A DNA stretch of 64,000 nucleotides from Bacteroidales bacterium (lineage in GTDB: Bacteria > Bacteroidota > Bacteroidia > Bacteroidales > GCA-2748055): NCBI GenBank assembly GCA_020636775.1, contig JACJXF010000001.1:1-64000 (forward strand). Reading direction: 5' to 3'. Made by a program: the position numbers and the translations under genes. The notes under the pieces were generated by a model. It saw only the letters and a list, made by a program, of their open reading frames with translations, searched no databases and was not told where the DNA came from. This document shows positions 51,554-62,100 of this stretch, in pieces. Every line of letters starts with the position of its first letter. The first letter of the stretch is position 1.

Positions 51554-53272
51554 TTAATTGCTGGCGATTTTCATGGTTTGCACCTCACCTCCTGAACTGA
51601 GAAACCTGAGTATATAGATCCCTGTTGAATTTAATGCAGTCATATTGGGACCCTGTTCCATTTTCTGCTGATGAAGACAGCGTCCGGATATATCAAATAC
51701 CTGGAGTGTACCTGGTTTAGATACAGTGGAGATGATTTTATGATTTGCAATAAATGCAGTAAAATCAGAAGCTTTTACATTCAATTTCTCTGAGGTATTT
51801 ACCGGGTGGTTATAATCTGCCCCTGTGCTTGTTCGCGTTGGCATTTCCCGACCAGGAGTGCCAGAAAGCTGGCTTGCTCCGGGAATTCTGAGGCTTCCCA
51901 TTTCACGCCCACGCAAATCGAGTGTGATTTCCGGATATTCATCAGTTGTATAATCACCAAGAGCAGAGCCTGTCTGGGGCTCAAATATTTCAATACTGGT
52001 ACCTGCAGCTGCCATGCCTGGATCTATTCCGACAACCACTTCAGAAGGGTTTACAGTATATCCCGAGTAGGTACCTTTATTCATCAGGTTGTTTTTCCAT
52101 GTCACATCCATCGCAGCAATGTTAACCTGGTATATGGCAATGTTATTTAGAGAGGCTGAAGAATTATATACATGGTTGTGGGCAATAGTTGTCCCAATTG
52201 GGGGCATGGTCAGTGATGAGCTGCTGTTGTAATTGATACTGAAAGACTGCTTGCAATCGACCATGGTATTAAATGCCACCAGAGCGTTTTTAACCTGAAA
52301 ATATTCATTCAGGGCTGAATTTTCTTTTCCTCTTACTATGCAGAGAGCTGCACGATATCCAGTTCCCTGTAATTTTTCAAAATAATTATTATACACTTTG
52401 TGATCCTCTCCAATAATTCTTACACCACCGGAGTTGGAAATCCCGTTTCCAAAGAAATAATTCCCTTCAACAGTGCAGCGATTACCATGACGCAGAGTAA
52501 GCATCCCTGAACACTCATAGAAAACATTATTGGAATAGATATTTTCGCAGGATTTATTGGAGATGATTTCAATTTCTCCATTGCAATGTTCAAAGAAATT
52601 ATCAGATACATGTACACCTGCTGTTTGCATGGATGTGGAGCTATCTCCTATTCGGATAATTTCCTGTCCGTTTAGTTCATTTCCGTTTGAATCCAAATTG
52701 GAATTCCGGTATCCAAAATAATTATGATCAATTATATGATTCGGTATTATTCCGGATGTTAACCATACAACCAATAAAGTTCCGGAATTAGTTTTGTTAA
52801 TAAATGTGCAATGATCAACACGGTTGTCCTTCCCGTAAAGCGACACCCATTTACTGTCGGTCGTATTAAGTGGAGGGTTATAATTTTCGATCGTTGTATT
52901 TGTGACTCTGCAATTATTAGCGAGGCTGGAAGAGGAAGTCCTGAAGGAGATAACTGCACTTCCACTAAGATTCCCGTCTTTAAAATTCAGTCCGTCAACG
53001 ATAATATATTTTCCGGAAAAGGATAAGCTTGAAGTGCCGTTAAGAATTGTTTCGCCTGGACTTTCTGTCATAAGTACAATGGGAGCTTCAAGGGTTCCGT
53101 CGGCTCTGAAGGAGATAGTCTGGTTTGTCCAGGTTCCGCTTTTCATAACTATTGTGTCTCCTGCATACCAGAACGGATTGTTAATTTCTGTTGCAGAAGC
53201 AACTGTAACCTTTTTGGCAGAGACTGAAAAGCTCAGAGCTAATAGCAGTATGAATATTCCGGTAAATCTCAT
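51554..53272 (-). CDS. PL6-family alginate lyase, single-domain, T9SS
   Basis: A 572-residue secreted PL6 enzyme, started at the ATG at 53272 because a signal peptide (RFTGIFILLLALSFSVSA) follows directly; a start at 53299 would put nine residues before it. Beta-helix signatures: DNRVDHCTFINKTNSG, GQEIIRIGDSS, CNGEIEIISNKSC, SGMLTLRHGNRCTVEGNYFF. A T9SS sorting domain ends the protein (GTLQVFDISGRCLHQ, STGIYILRF). It would cut alginate at the cell surface. Third PL6 in the locus. Confidence 0.87.
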   Translation of the reverse strand: MRFTGIFILLLALSFSVSAKKVTVASATEINNPFWYAGDTIVMKSGTWTNQTISFRADGTLEAPIVLMTESPGETILNGTSSLSFSGKYIIVDGLNFKDGNLSGSAVISFRTSSSSLANNCRVTNTTIENYNPPLNTTDSKWVSLYGKDNRVDHCTFINKTNSGTLLVVWLTSGIIPNHIIDHNYFGYRNSNLDSNGNELNGQEIIRIGDSSTSMQTAGVHVSDNFFEHCNGEIEIISNKSCENIYSNNVFYECSGMLTLRHGNRCTVEGNYFFGNGISNSGGVRIIGEDHKVYNNYFEKLQGTGYRAALCIVRGKENSALNEYFQVKNALVAFNTMVDCKQSFSINYNSSSSLTMPPIGTTIAHNHVYNSSASLNNIAIYQVNIAAMDVTWKNNLMNKGTYSGYTVNPSEVVVGIDPGMAAAGTSIEIFEPQTGSALGDYTTDEYPEITLDLRGREMGSLRIPGASQLSGTPGREMPTRTSTGADYNHPVNTSEKLNVKASDFTAFIANHKIISTVSKPGTLQVFDISGRCLHQQKMEQGPNMTALNSTGIYILRFLSSGGEVQTMKIASN

Positions 53273-53365
53273 TGAAGTAGCTTTAAAATACACGGGCAAG
53301 TCAAATGAATAACTTGCCCATGTATATTGTTATAGTTTTTAAACAATTAATATAAGCCGATCCGG

Positions 53366-54691
53366 TTATTTAACGATAAATCTCTCGCTATGGCTTCCGT
53401 TAATGCCATTGAATTTAACAAAGTAAATTCCCTGTTTAAGCATATCAGAAGTATTGATATCCAGATTAGTTCTATTATCAACATTCTCCCTGTGAACCAT
53501 AACGCCAAGGACATTATAGATTTCAATGTTGTTCGCCTTGAAGGTATCTGAGAATTTAATATGCAGAACGCCATCAACAACAGGATTTGGGTAGAATGAG
53601 TATCCTTTTACCGTAATATTCCTTACGGCAACGTTTGAAGGTGTAACGGTTACAACACAACTTGCTGTAAAGGAACCGTCAGTAGTTGTAACAGTAATAG
53701 TAGCTTCTCCGGCTGCAACAGCAGTTACAACGCCATCAGCAACAGTAGCAGCAGCTTCGTTATCAGAAGACCACGTTACTGAAGGATCAGTAGCATCAGC
53801 AGGAGCAACAGTAGCAACCAAATTTCCGGTAGTTCCTGCAACGAGCTCTAAGGTAGATTGATCAAGACTAACACCGGTTACATTAACGGTAGTACTCTCT
53901 CCCTGGAGAACTGATTCCCAGCTTGTTCCAACGCGAATTCCACCAATTTTTGCTCCGATTCCACGCTGACGTAAATTGATTTTAATTTTTGAGCTTCCGG
54001 AAGTATAGTCAGACTGAACATCAGTACTTACAAGTTTAACAGTCTGGTCAGCCTCAGCTTTTGTAGGATCCGGATCAATGTATAAAGTAATAACATCATT
54101 GCTTGCATCTCCTGCTATCGCTTCATAAACCAATACCAGCAAATGATAAGTTTCAACTCCCCCTACCATAACTTCAGACTCGGTAATTTCGCTGCTCGAG
54201 TTTTTGGAAACACCCAACTGTAGGTCCATATTATCATTTAAAACCTTTGCAAAAATCCTACCTCTCGTAAAACTGCTACCTGAAGATGCTTCCCATGTAA
54301 AGAAGTCACGATAGCTGTTCCAGCTGTATGGCAAAATGCTGACAATAAAAGCAGCATACATTTTTGAACCATCCATTGGCATAAGAGTATCACTACCAAA
54401 AGTAACGACCTTGGTAGAAATTCTCTGGGTAGCAGAAGTCTGACCTACCAGTGAGTCGAGTAGAGCAGATTTTCCGATATCACTTCCGGCATATCCGTCA
54501 TAGAATAAAGTTTCTTCATCAACAATAGGGCTGACACCGTTTGCTTCAGATGATTTAAAGCTTACATACCAATCGTTGTATCCTTCTACATCACCACCAG
54601 TAGTAGCATCCTGAAAATACTCGGTAAAAACCTGAGCATTCAGGGTCACCGCAGTGACAAACATTAAAGAAAGTAGAAATAATCTCTTCAT
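53366..54691 (-). CDS. Secreted protein with bacterial Ig-like domain, T9SS
   Basis: A 441-residue exported protein. Signal peptide (FLLSLMFVTAVTLNAQ), a beta-sandwich of about 270 residues with no recognised family (FTEYFQDATTGGDVEGYNDW ...), a BIG2-type domain (about 285-360; VTGVSLDQSTLELVAGTTGN) and a T9SS sorting domain (YPNPVVDGVLHIKFSD). The N-terminal part could be a carbohydrate-binding module. It has its own upstream pair of TGGTCGACCA-type operators, so it is under the same regulator as susC. Abundance as an exposed polysaccharide-binding protein is plausible, not shown. Confidence 0.7.
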   Translation of the reverse strand: MKRLFLLSLMFVTAVTLNAQVFTEYFQDATTGGDVEGYNDWYVSFKSSEANGVSPIVDEETLFYDGYAGSDIGKSALLDSLVGQTSATQRISTKVVTFGSDTLMPMDGSKMYAAFIVSILPYSWNSYRDFFTWEASSGSSFTRGRIFAKVLNDNMDLQLGVSKNSSSEITESEVMVGGVETYHLLVLVYEAIAGDASNDVITLYIDPDPTKAEADQTVKLVSTDVQSDYTSGSSKIKINLRQRGIGAKIGGIRVGTSWESVLQGESTTVNVTGVSLDQSTLELVAGTTGNLVATVAPADATDPSVTWSSDNEAAATVADGVVTAVAAGEATITVTTTDGSFTASCVVTVTPSNVAVRNITVKGYSFYPNPVVDGVLHIKFSDTFKANNIEIYNVLGVMVHRENVDNRTNLDINTSDMLKQGIYFVKFNGINGSHSERFIVK

Positions 54692-55035
54692 AATAATAGT
54701 TTTAAGTTTAACATAAAATGAGAAAAAAAATAGTCGTGTTTAAAAAAATATTTCAAATGAATTACAAAATTTTTTGCAATCCGCAGAACCAAAATACCAG
54801 TCTGTTTTTAGACTGTAATCTGGTCGACCAATAATTGGTTGACCAAATATAAAGTATGTATGTATAAAACACAATTAATACCAAGCTAAAAAGCCAAAAT
54901 ATGCTGAATAACATACTTTGTTTGGATTCTAATTTTTCAAAGAAGCAGTTATATAATTAACATTCAATCTTTTATAAAATACACTTATTATTAAGGCAAC
55001 ATAAACGCTGACGAAAATCCTTCAAAACAAACTGC
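54692..55035. promoter_or_regulatory. Promoter region with tandem GntR operators
   Basis: A 344-bp gap. TGGTCGACCA (54821-54830, perfect palindrome) and TTGGTTGACCAA (54835-54846) stand side by side, centres 15 bp apart, 130-155 bp before the start at 54691. No gene seen. The same motif is upstream of susC and the regulator gene. Confidence 0.7.
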
Positions 55036-56889
55036 CTATTTCTTTATAAATTTCTTAGTTATTGCGGCATTATCTGACCGGCATTCCATCAGATACATTC
55101 CGGGATATAAATCGGATACTGCTATAAGAATTGAATTCTCATTGCTGCTTATTTCCCTTATTACAGAACCGGTAAGGTTGTATATTATGATGGTTTTTTG
55201 GTTAGATACTCCCTTGAAATTAACTCGTATATCATTTTCCACAATAACCGGATAGATATTAACATTCAGTTCCTGCAGAATGGGCCTGACAGAAACAGTA
55301 CTAAGCCTGTCGGCCAGCTGGGCATCATAAATGGATGCAGGTTGAAGTCCTGATAAATTTTGTCCTTCCACATACCCTCTTGTAAAGCTGGAAGCAGAAA
55401 TAGGGGTTCCGGTTATTGTTTTTGCAAAACAGCCAATCGCATAGTTCTGGGCAGTTGGAGGTTTCTGAAGTCCGATTTTCCCATAGGACTTGTCTACATC
55501 GCAATTCCACAAAACCGAATGCACTGCCGCCCAGCCATGACCGGTTCCCATGGCCACCCGATTGTAAAGTCCAAGTACAAAATCTCTTTTTAAGTTAACT
55601 TCTTTATGATTATCATACAGCATACCCTGCGTCCACTGTCTGTGGCCTTCGTTCACACTATTGACGGCATCAGAGGTGCATCTCAGAAACACATTTCCCG
55701 AAGTAGTTGAGGTCCCATTCGATACATAATGATGACGGCCATTACGGGCATAGCAGTTTGAAAAGAGGTTTAGCTGGGAATACAGGTAGGTATTGAAATT
55801 ATACATTCTTTCACCGGTTATAATGGCCACCGGGTCAATTGCAGAACAGCTTATAAAGGAACTGCGGCTGCAGGCTTCGGTAATGATTCCCGATTGCCCG
55901 AAATGGATGAATGTGCAATTTTTTGCCCAGGAGTTTTCGCAGCTCTTAAATCGGACAGCCTGCCATGCATGCGCTTCGTCGGTCCCTCCCAGTGTCTCAA
56001 TATCCACCCGCAAATTCTCAATTCCTACCTGATTTATCAGGCCATTCATATTAGGTTTATAGATATATGATTCTGAAATTGATTTTACCAGGGAATAAAA
56101 AACCGGGGCATCCACTGTAATCAGACTACCGGAAATTTCAGTAATAAAACGGTTATAGAGAATTGGAAGCTGGCCGGCACCCCACCTCTCATCGGGATCA
56201 GATGGCGCGCTTGGATCGGGATACGGGACTCCTCCCTTATCAACCGCATCAACCCACTCCTGAGTAGCCGGATGGTAAATAATAATTCTGTCGCCGACAC
56301 TATACAAAGAGAGATTATCAACATTAAAAGAGTTACTTCCAATTTGCACTGTATCATCGATTATCTGGCTTTGAGTGCCTCCTGCCTGTGTGGTTCCGGA
56401 GATGCGGCTTGGATTTCCCATGAGGAGGACATCACGCTGGTTGGGTGTATTTCCTCTGGCATAAATTATGGTCGAAGTTGTAGAATCATCTCCCTGTCCC
56501 TCTCCTCTTAGAATTACCCCATCATACTTTACATAAAGCCGACCAAAAACATCATATTTTCCGGCTTTAAGTAACAAAGCACCACGAAATCCCTCAGCAT
56601 TGAGAGGCAGGCTGCCAACATAATCAATTGCATCCTGAATATTCCGGGTATTATCTCCTGGAACAGCAGATATTTCTTTGACAACCGCTACATCGGGTAT
56701 ATCAACCCCTCCACCCTTATAACCGGCATGACTAAAATCAGGCAGGATAAAGCCGTTTTCATCTTTATGATAGATAAGTCTGCCATCCTGACCAATCGTC
56801 AGGAGCGATGACTGCCAGGGATTCTGAGCTCTTATCGAAATAAAAACCGAAAGGAGAAAAAGTATAAATATCGGGACCTTGTTCTTCAT
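55036..56889 (-). CDS. Secreted beta-helix protein (pectate lyase-like fold), T9SS
   Basis: A 617-residue exported protein. Signal peptide 1-21; the mature start (GYKGGGVDIPDVAVVKEI) and ..PGDNTRNIQDAIDYVGSLPL.. mark a pectate lyase/GH-type right-handed beta-helix (GALLLKAGKYDVFGRLYVK, SGVILRGEGQGD-like). The helix continues to about 500 with HYVSNGTSTTSGNVFLRC and EGHRQWTQGMLYDN. A T9SS sorting domain ends the protein. Lyase family not identified; a polyuronate lyase or epimerase-like activity is possible. It is 123 bp downstream of the lipoprotein gene and likely in the susC operon. Confidence 0.65.
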   Translation of the reverse strand: MKNKVPIFILFLLSVFISIRAQNPWQSSLLTIGQDGRLIYHKDENGFILPDFSHAGYKGGGVDIPDVAVVKEISAVPGDNTRNIQDAIDYVGSLPLNAEGFRGALLLKAGKYDVFGRLYVKYDGVILRGEGQGDDSTTSTIIYARGNTPNQRDVLLMGNPSRISGTTQAGGTQSQIIDDTVQIGSNSFNVDNLSLYSVGDRIIIYHPATQEWVDAVDKGGVPYPDPSAPSDPDERWGAGQLPILYNRFITEISGSLITVDAPVFYSLVKSISESYIYKPNMNGLINQVGIENLRVDIETLGGTDEAHAWQAVRFKSCENSWAKNCTFIHFGQSGIITEACSRSSFISCSAIDPVAIITGERMYNFNTYLYSQLNLFSNCYARNGRHHYVSNGTSTTSGNVFLRCTSDAVNSVNEGHRQWTQGMLYDNHKEVNLKRDFVLGLYNRVAMGTGHGWAAVHSVLWNCDVDKSYGKIGLQKPPTAQNYAIGCFAKTITGTPISASSFTRGYVEGQNLSGLQPASIYDAQLADRLSTVSVRPILQELNVNIYPVIVENDIRVNFKGVSNQKTIIIYNLTGSVIREISSNENSILIAVSDLYPGMYLMECRSDNAAITKKFIKK

Positions 56890-57012
56890 AGGAATGCCAT
56901 ATCTGCCACTAATGGTGAATTCTTCAAGTCAGAATCACGTAATTGCTCTTCGTGGCTTTGAGTATTAATTTTCACTATCAAACCAAATAGTGAAAACGGA
57001 TTCAGAATAAAT

Positions 57013-57612
57013 CTACTTGATAATTGCTTCCTGGAAAATACCCAGAGCAAGGTTCAGCTTGTCAACTGCTGCAAGCACCTGCCTGTCAAGGGCTGTTGAT
57101 GAGGACCTTACGCTCTTGGCAGCTGAAATTTCAGCAATAAATGCATTTCGTGGTTCCGGCGGACACATCCCCACTTCAAAACCTTCAGGAGTATGAGCTC
57201 TCAAAGTATCACAGAAAACGATAAGCTCATGAATGGGACGACGGTCGGAGATCCAAAGATTGGCATTAAAATCTTTTCCCGGAGAAGAAAGTGCCTTGTT
57301 TGCAGCAAAGATATTTGCAATAGTCAGGTCTGGTTTTGCCAGAACCTGCTCGGCAGAAACCAGGGCCAACATGTAGGTATAAGTAACATCAGGATATAAA
57401 AGATCGCTTTTAAAATCTCCCTTATTATAACCTACCACACAATTTTGAACTTTCGGCTTTTCAATGCTTACTATTTTGCTAAGTTCAGCTTTATATTCAT
57501 CCAGTGTTTTTGGAACAACCGTCTCGTCTTTGGCACAAGATCCAAATACCAGAGCAATTCCCATAAAAAAACTGAAAAGAAGCGCCTTATTGTTAATCTT
57601 TAAAAATTTCAT
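57013..57612 (-). CDS. Lipoprotein of unknown function downstream of susD
   Basis: A 199-residue lipoprotein (LFSFFMGIALVFGSCAKDE; lipobox Cys at about 26). The mature part is helical (TLDEYKAELSKIVSIEKPKV, ..ALDRQVLAAVDKLNLALGIFQE). 18 bp after susD. Position three of a SusCD operon is usually a surface glycan-binding protein; the helical content makes a chaperone or structural role possible as well. No family recognised. Confidence 0.65.
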   Translation of the reverse strand: MKFLKINNKALLFSFFMGIALVFGSCAKDETVVPKTLDEYKAELSKIVSIEKPKVQNCVVGYNKGDFKSDLLYPDVTYTYMLALVSAEQVLAKPDLTIANIFAANKALSSPGKDFNANLWISDRRPIHELIVFCDTLRAHTPEGFEVGMCPPEPRNAFIAEISAAKSVRSSSTALDRQVLAAVDKLNLALGIFQEAIIK

Positions 57613-57630
57613 GTCAAATATTTTTTTGAA

Positions 57631-59157
57631 TTAGTAGCCATCATTCTGAGGAATAAGCATTTCGTTATTGGTATCCAGTTCCGTCTGAGGAATAGGCAGC
57701 AGTAAATGCTGTATGGTATAATTTGCTTCATCAGGAACAGGCAGAGGGTTAAAGCTGCTATACAGGATTGAATCGGTATGGAAAGTGTGCTGCTTCAATA
57801 TGTCCATTGGTTTGTTAGGATCACCGTATGACTGTGCCATTCTGAGCAAATCGAACCAGCGCTGATTTTCAAATGCCAGCTCCAGCTTGCGCTCTGCATA
57901 AACAGAATCGAGTGCCATAGTTTTTGAGGTAAAGGCAGCCATATCATGAACTCCTGCTCTTTCCCTGATTTTATTTACCTGTTCATGGGCAATTGAGAAA
58001 TTACCATCCTGAGCCAGCACTTCAGCATAGAGAAGCACTATGTCAGCGTACCTTAAAACAATCCAGTCATTTTCACCCTGCATTGATTGAGTAATATTGT
58101 CATCAATATATTTTGCCACATAGGGATAAGTTCTGGTTGCTGAACGAACATAAACACCAAAACTTGCAGCGGCTCTTTTATCGAGCGAGTCCTTCTTAAA
58201 CAGACTCATAATTTCAAGAGTAGGATTGTTATTTCCATCGGGTGAACCCACCTTTAAATATTTATTTGCTGATCCTTCGGGAGCGAAATATTCCCAGAAC
58301 GGTGAACCTATTCCAAGACTTCCTCCTTTATAACGAACCGCGAAAAGGATTTCCTTATTCATCTCATTGGAGGTGCTGAAAATATCGGCAAAATTAGTTT
58401 CCAGACCCAGACTGCTTTCCCCAAGAATTTCTTCAAGCAAGGGTTTTGCAAGGGCAAGGTTTTCAGCTCCACCTCTCATCATGTATGCTTTTGCCAGTAA
58501 TCCTTTAGCTGCCCACTTGGTTACCCTGCCAACATCACCGGCCGGATATGAAGAAGGTGCATTTTCAGCAGCAATTTTCAGATCAGGAATAATAATTTCA
58601 TCATAAATCTCAGAAACCGGAGACCGGGGAGTTAATTTTGCCTCCAATGGGCCGATTACCGAGGTAACTTTAAACATAGGCCCGAACAGATTAACCAGAT
58701 CAAGGTAATGGAATGCCCTTATAAATCTCAGCTCCGCTTCATACTGTGCCCTTTGGGATTCGATAGTAATATATTTTTTATCAAGTACAGAAGGAAGAAC
58801 TGAATTAACATTGGAAATATTTTGAAAAATATTATACCAATAGGTTTGAATCATTGGCTCGCTGGCAGTAACAGAGAAATGTGCAAAGCTTGTCAGATAT
58901 TGCCGTACAGAAGAACTCGAACCGGTGGAAGCAACACAGGTATTATCAGATCTTAGTTCAGTGTACATCCACTCATCGTTCATTACTTTTGTCATTCCGG
59001 CATAACAACCCAGGACACCCTGGTTAATACGGGTGGGAGTAACATAGAAATCCACCTGGGTAAGTACGGATTCCGGCTGGTCTTCCAGGAATTTCTCACA
59101 ACCTGTAAATGAGAATGATCCCAGCAGAATAAGGAATATTATAATTGTATTTTTCAT
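57631..59157 (-). CDS. susD: SusD-family surface glycan-binding lipoprotein
   Basis: A 508-residue SusD homologue. Lipoprotein signal (IIFLILLGSFSFTGCEKFLED), SusD N-terminal TPR-like region (INQGVLGCYAGMTKVMNDEW, ..YWYNIFQNISNVNSVL..) and the C-terminal family signature VNKIRERAGVHDM ... YAERKLELAFENQRWFDLLR. It sits on the outer membrane as a lid over SusC and captures oligosaccharides, here probably alginate oligomers. 24 bp after susC; pair is co-transcribed. Confidence 0.93.
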   Translation of the reverse strand: MKNTIIIFLILLGSFSFTGCEKFLEDQPESVLTQVDFYVTPTRINQGVLGCYAGMTKVMNDEWMYTELRSDNTCVASTGSSSSVRQYLTSFAHFSVTASEPMIQTYWYNIFQNISNVNSVLPSVLDKKYITIESQRAQYEAELRFIRAFHYLDLVNLFGPMFKVTSVIGPLEAKLTPRSPVSEIYDEIIIPDLKIAAENAPSSYPAGDVGRVTKWAAKGLLAKAYMMRGGAENLALAKPLLEEILGESSLGLETNFADIFSTSNEMNKEILFAVRYKGGSLGIGSPFWEYFAPEGSANKYLKVGSPDGNNNPTLEIMSLFKKDSLDKRAAASFGVYVRSATRTYPYVAKYIDDNITQSMQGENDWIVLRYADIVLLYAEVLAQDGNFSIAHEQVNKIRERAGVHDMAAFTSKTMALDSVYAERKLELAFENQRWFDLLRMAQSYGDPNKPMDILKQHTFHTDSILYSSFNPLPVPDEANYTIQHLLLPIPQTELDTNNEMLIPQNDGY

Positions 59158-59181
59158 ATTGAAAGAATTAGTCAGTTATTG

Positions 59182-62100
59182 TTAAAATGTAATATCAACT
59201 CCCACAGTATAAGTCCTGTTTAGCGGGAAAACTCCACGCTGATATCCATCTATTAATGGGTTATTATATGTGCCTGATGTATTGCGGGCTTCCGGGTTAA
59301 CCCCTCTGTAACCTTTCGCCATAATATAAATCAGGTTGGCAGCTGAGAAATAGGCTCTGAAGTTGGATATCTTCAGGGACTTGCTTATCTTATTAGGAAG
59401 CGTATAACCAACAGAGAAATCACGAAGGCTTGCATATGATGCATCCTCTATGGTATAGTCGGTAAGCATGATCTGGTTTCCCGGGGTAGTTGTTGAATAA
59501 ACAGTTTTTCCATCACCCGGATAGGCCGGACTTACAAATCGGTTAGCAGTATAAGCCTTATTCATCCTTAACTGCTCGTTATAATAAATATTTCCGTTTA
59601 CCAGCTGACCCCCCTGTACTCCCTGAAACATGAAGCTCAGATCAAAGTCCTTATAGGAAATAGTATTGGTAATACCCCAGGTAAAATGAGGAAAGGGGCT
59701 GCCGAGAATCACTCTGTCATCCGCGTCGAGACTGTTATTACCATCGGTATTCACAACCTTCAATCCACCAATAATGGGTTTGAAAACTTTATAATCGAAT
59801 GGCACCCCGTTTTCATCAGTCAGAGCAAGCGCAGCAGCTACTTCTTCAAAGGAAGTATAAACGCCGTCGCTTTTGTATCCATAAAATTGAATGGCCTGCT
59901 CACCAACATTGGCTCTGTAAACTTCAGCTCTTTCACCAAAATTATCTTCTTTCAGTTTGTTACCATAATTTAAAAGTGTGTTTTTATTAGCTGAGAAATT
60001 TGCCGTGGTAGTCCAGTTAAAATTACTCCTGTCGATATTTGTTGTCTTAAGTTCAAGCTCAATACCCTTGTTATTAACCTCTCCGATGTTATTCCAGAAC
60101 GACTGGTGACCGGTAATATACATGGAAGGTTGTCTGAGAAGCATCTGAATGGTATTGGCATTATACAATTCCATGGAAAGATTAAACCTGTTTTTCCACA
60201 TACCCAATTCGAATCCAAGGTTGGTTTCTCCGGTTTGTTCCCAGGTTATATCGGGGTTACCAAGAGAAACATCCGTGGATGACATGCCGGTTACCAGGTT
60301 ACCATTTCCAGATCCGGTAACATAGTCGATCGTGCTTACCTGATTCATGTATGAGTAGGTGGGTATTTCGTTATTACCTGTGACACCATAGCTGGCTCTT
60401 ACCTTCAGATTGGAAATAAGCGCGGAGTTTTTCAGAAATTCCTCCTCAGAGATTCTCCATCCTGCTGACACGGAAGGAAAGGTTCCCCATTTGTGTCCGG
60501 CAGCAAATTTCGAACTCCCATCAGCCCTGAAACTGGCTGTTAACAGGTAGCGACCTTTATAGGCATAGTTGATTCGACCCAGCACAGACATCAATGCCTC
60601 CGTAGTATAGAAACTTGTAACCCCGTCAACTGATCCGGTATTCTTAAGGAGTTCTGAAGCCATATTAAATGAGAGTCTTTCTTCATCAGGGAATCCGGTA
60701 GCAACCATCTGATTGTAGTTATTACTGGACTTTTGCAGAGTATAACCACCTAAAACATTGATTTCATGATCTCCCAGTGATTTATCATAAGTAAGAATAT
60801 TCTCTGAAAGCAGATCGGTATATAAAGTCATCTGGCGGGTAAGTGTGTTAGGAAGTCCGGCCTTATTTGCCTCTGACTGTTCCTTCATATTATATTCCGT
60901 ATAGGAGAAATACACCCCATTGGAAGTCTTAAAAGTAAGTCCGGGTAATATATCTACAGATAAATAGGTGTTGGTCTGTGCACGATAGGAATCATCAAAA
61001 CGTGAAGTTCTTTCGCGAATAGATACAGGAGTCTGGTTCCCTGAAGTCCATGGATTCTCTCCGACCATATTCCACATTTCCCCGTTAACACCAATGCCAC
61101 TGATAGTGGAAGCGGTAAAATCGGGAACCTGAGCATATTCACCGGCTACTTTTCCTGTCATTGCTGCAGTACCCAGATTGTGTCTTACGGGCATCCATGA
61201 AGGAAAACGCATGTAATCTGTAAGGTTAACTGCCGGTCTTTCCCTTCGGCTGAAGGTAGGGTTAAAGTTAATTCCGGCTTTTACCTTATCGGTAAGTTTG
61301 ATATCGACCTTTGTCCGAAGGCTGAATTTATCGTAGGTGGAATTCTTCATAATTCCGTCTTCCGAATTATAATTTCCGGAAATATAGTATTGCTTTTTAA
61401 GGTCTCCACCGGATGCGCTTAACTGGTAGCTTTTCATGCTTCCATGGTTTCTAAGGGCTTCATCCAGCCAGTCGGTTGGCTGATCGACTACATATTTGGA
61501 AATCAGATAGGCTGTCCGCTCAGGATTGGTTGTAAGGTTAAATGGCATTGTTGCACTGGTGCCATCCACACTTGGGTCGAGCATACGAAGATTTGCCTCA
61601 TTGTTAAGCAGGGTCACATACTCTTCAGTACTCATCATTTGCGGGAGTTTCAGCGGATTGCTGATACCGGTGTACATCTTGAAGTTATATTTGGTCTTCT
61701 TGGAACTTCCGCTTTTGGTAGTCACCAGAATAACACCAGCTGCAGCTCTCGAACCGTAAAGGGATGCTGAAGCAGCATCTTTTAATACTTCAATTGATTC
61801 CACATCTCCCATGGAAACCATTGATAGTCCGCCAGATATTGGATAGCCATCCACTACAACCAGAGGTTCGTTATTGGCACTAATGGATCCCATTCCCCTT
61901 ACGCGAATATTAGGAGCGGCACCTGCCTCCGGGTTATAATTCAGAATCTGCACCCCGGCAAGTTTACCCATTAAGGCCTTGTCGACACCGGAAACAGGAA
62001 TTTCATCCAGTCTTACATTTTTGATGGAGGATACAGCGCTTGTTAATCGCGATTGTTTTTGTGTTCCATAGGCAACAACAACCAGCTCATCAAGCTTCTG

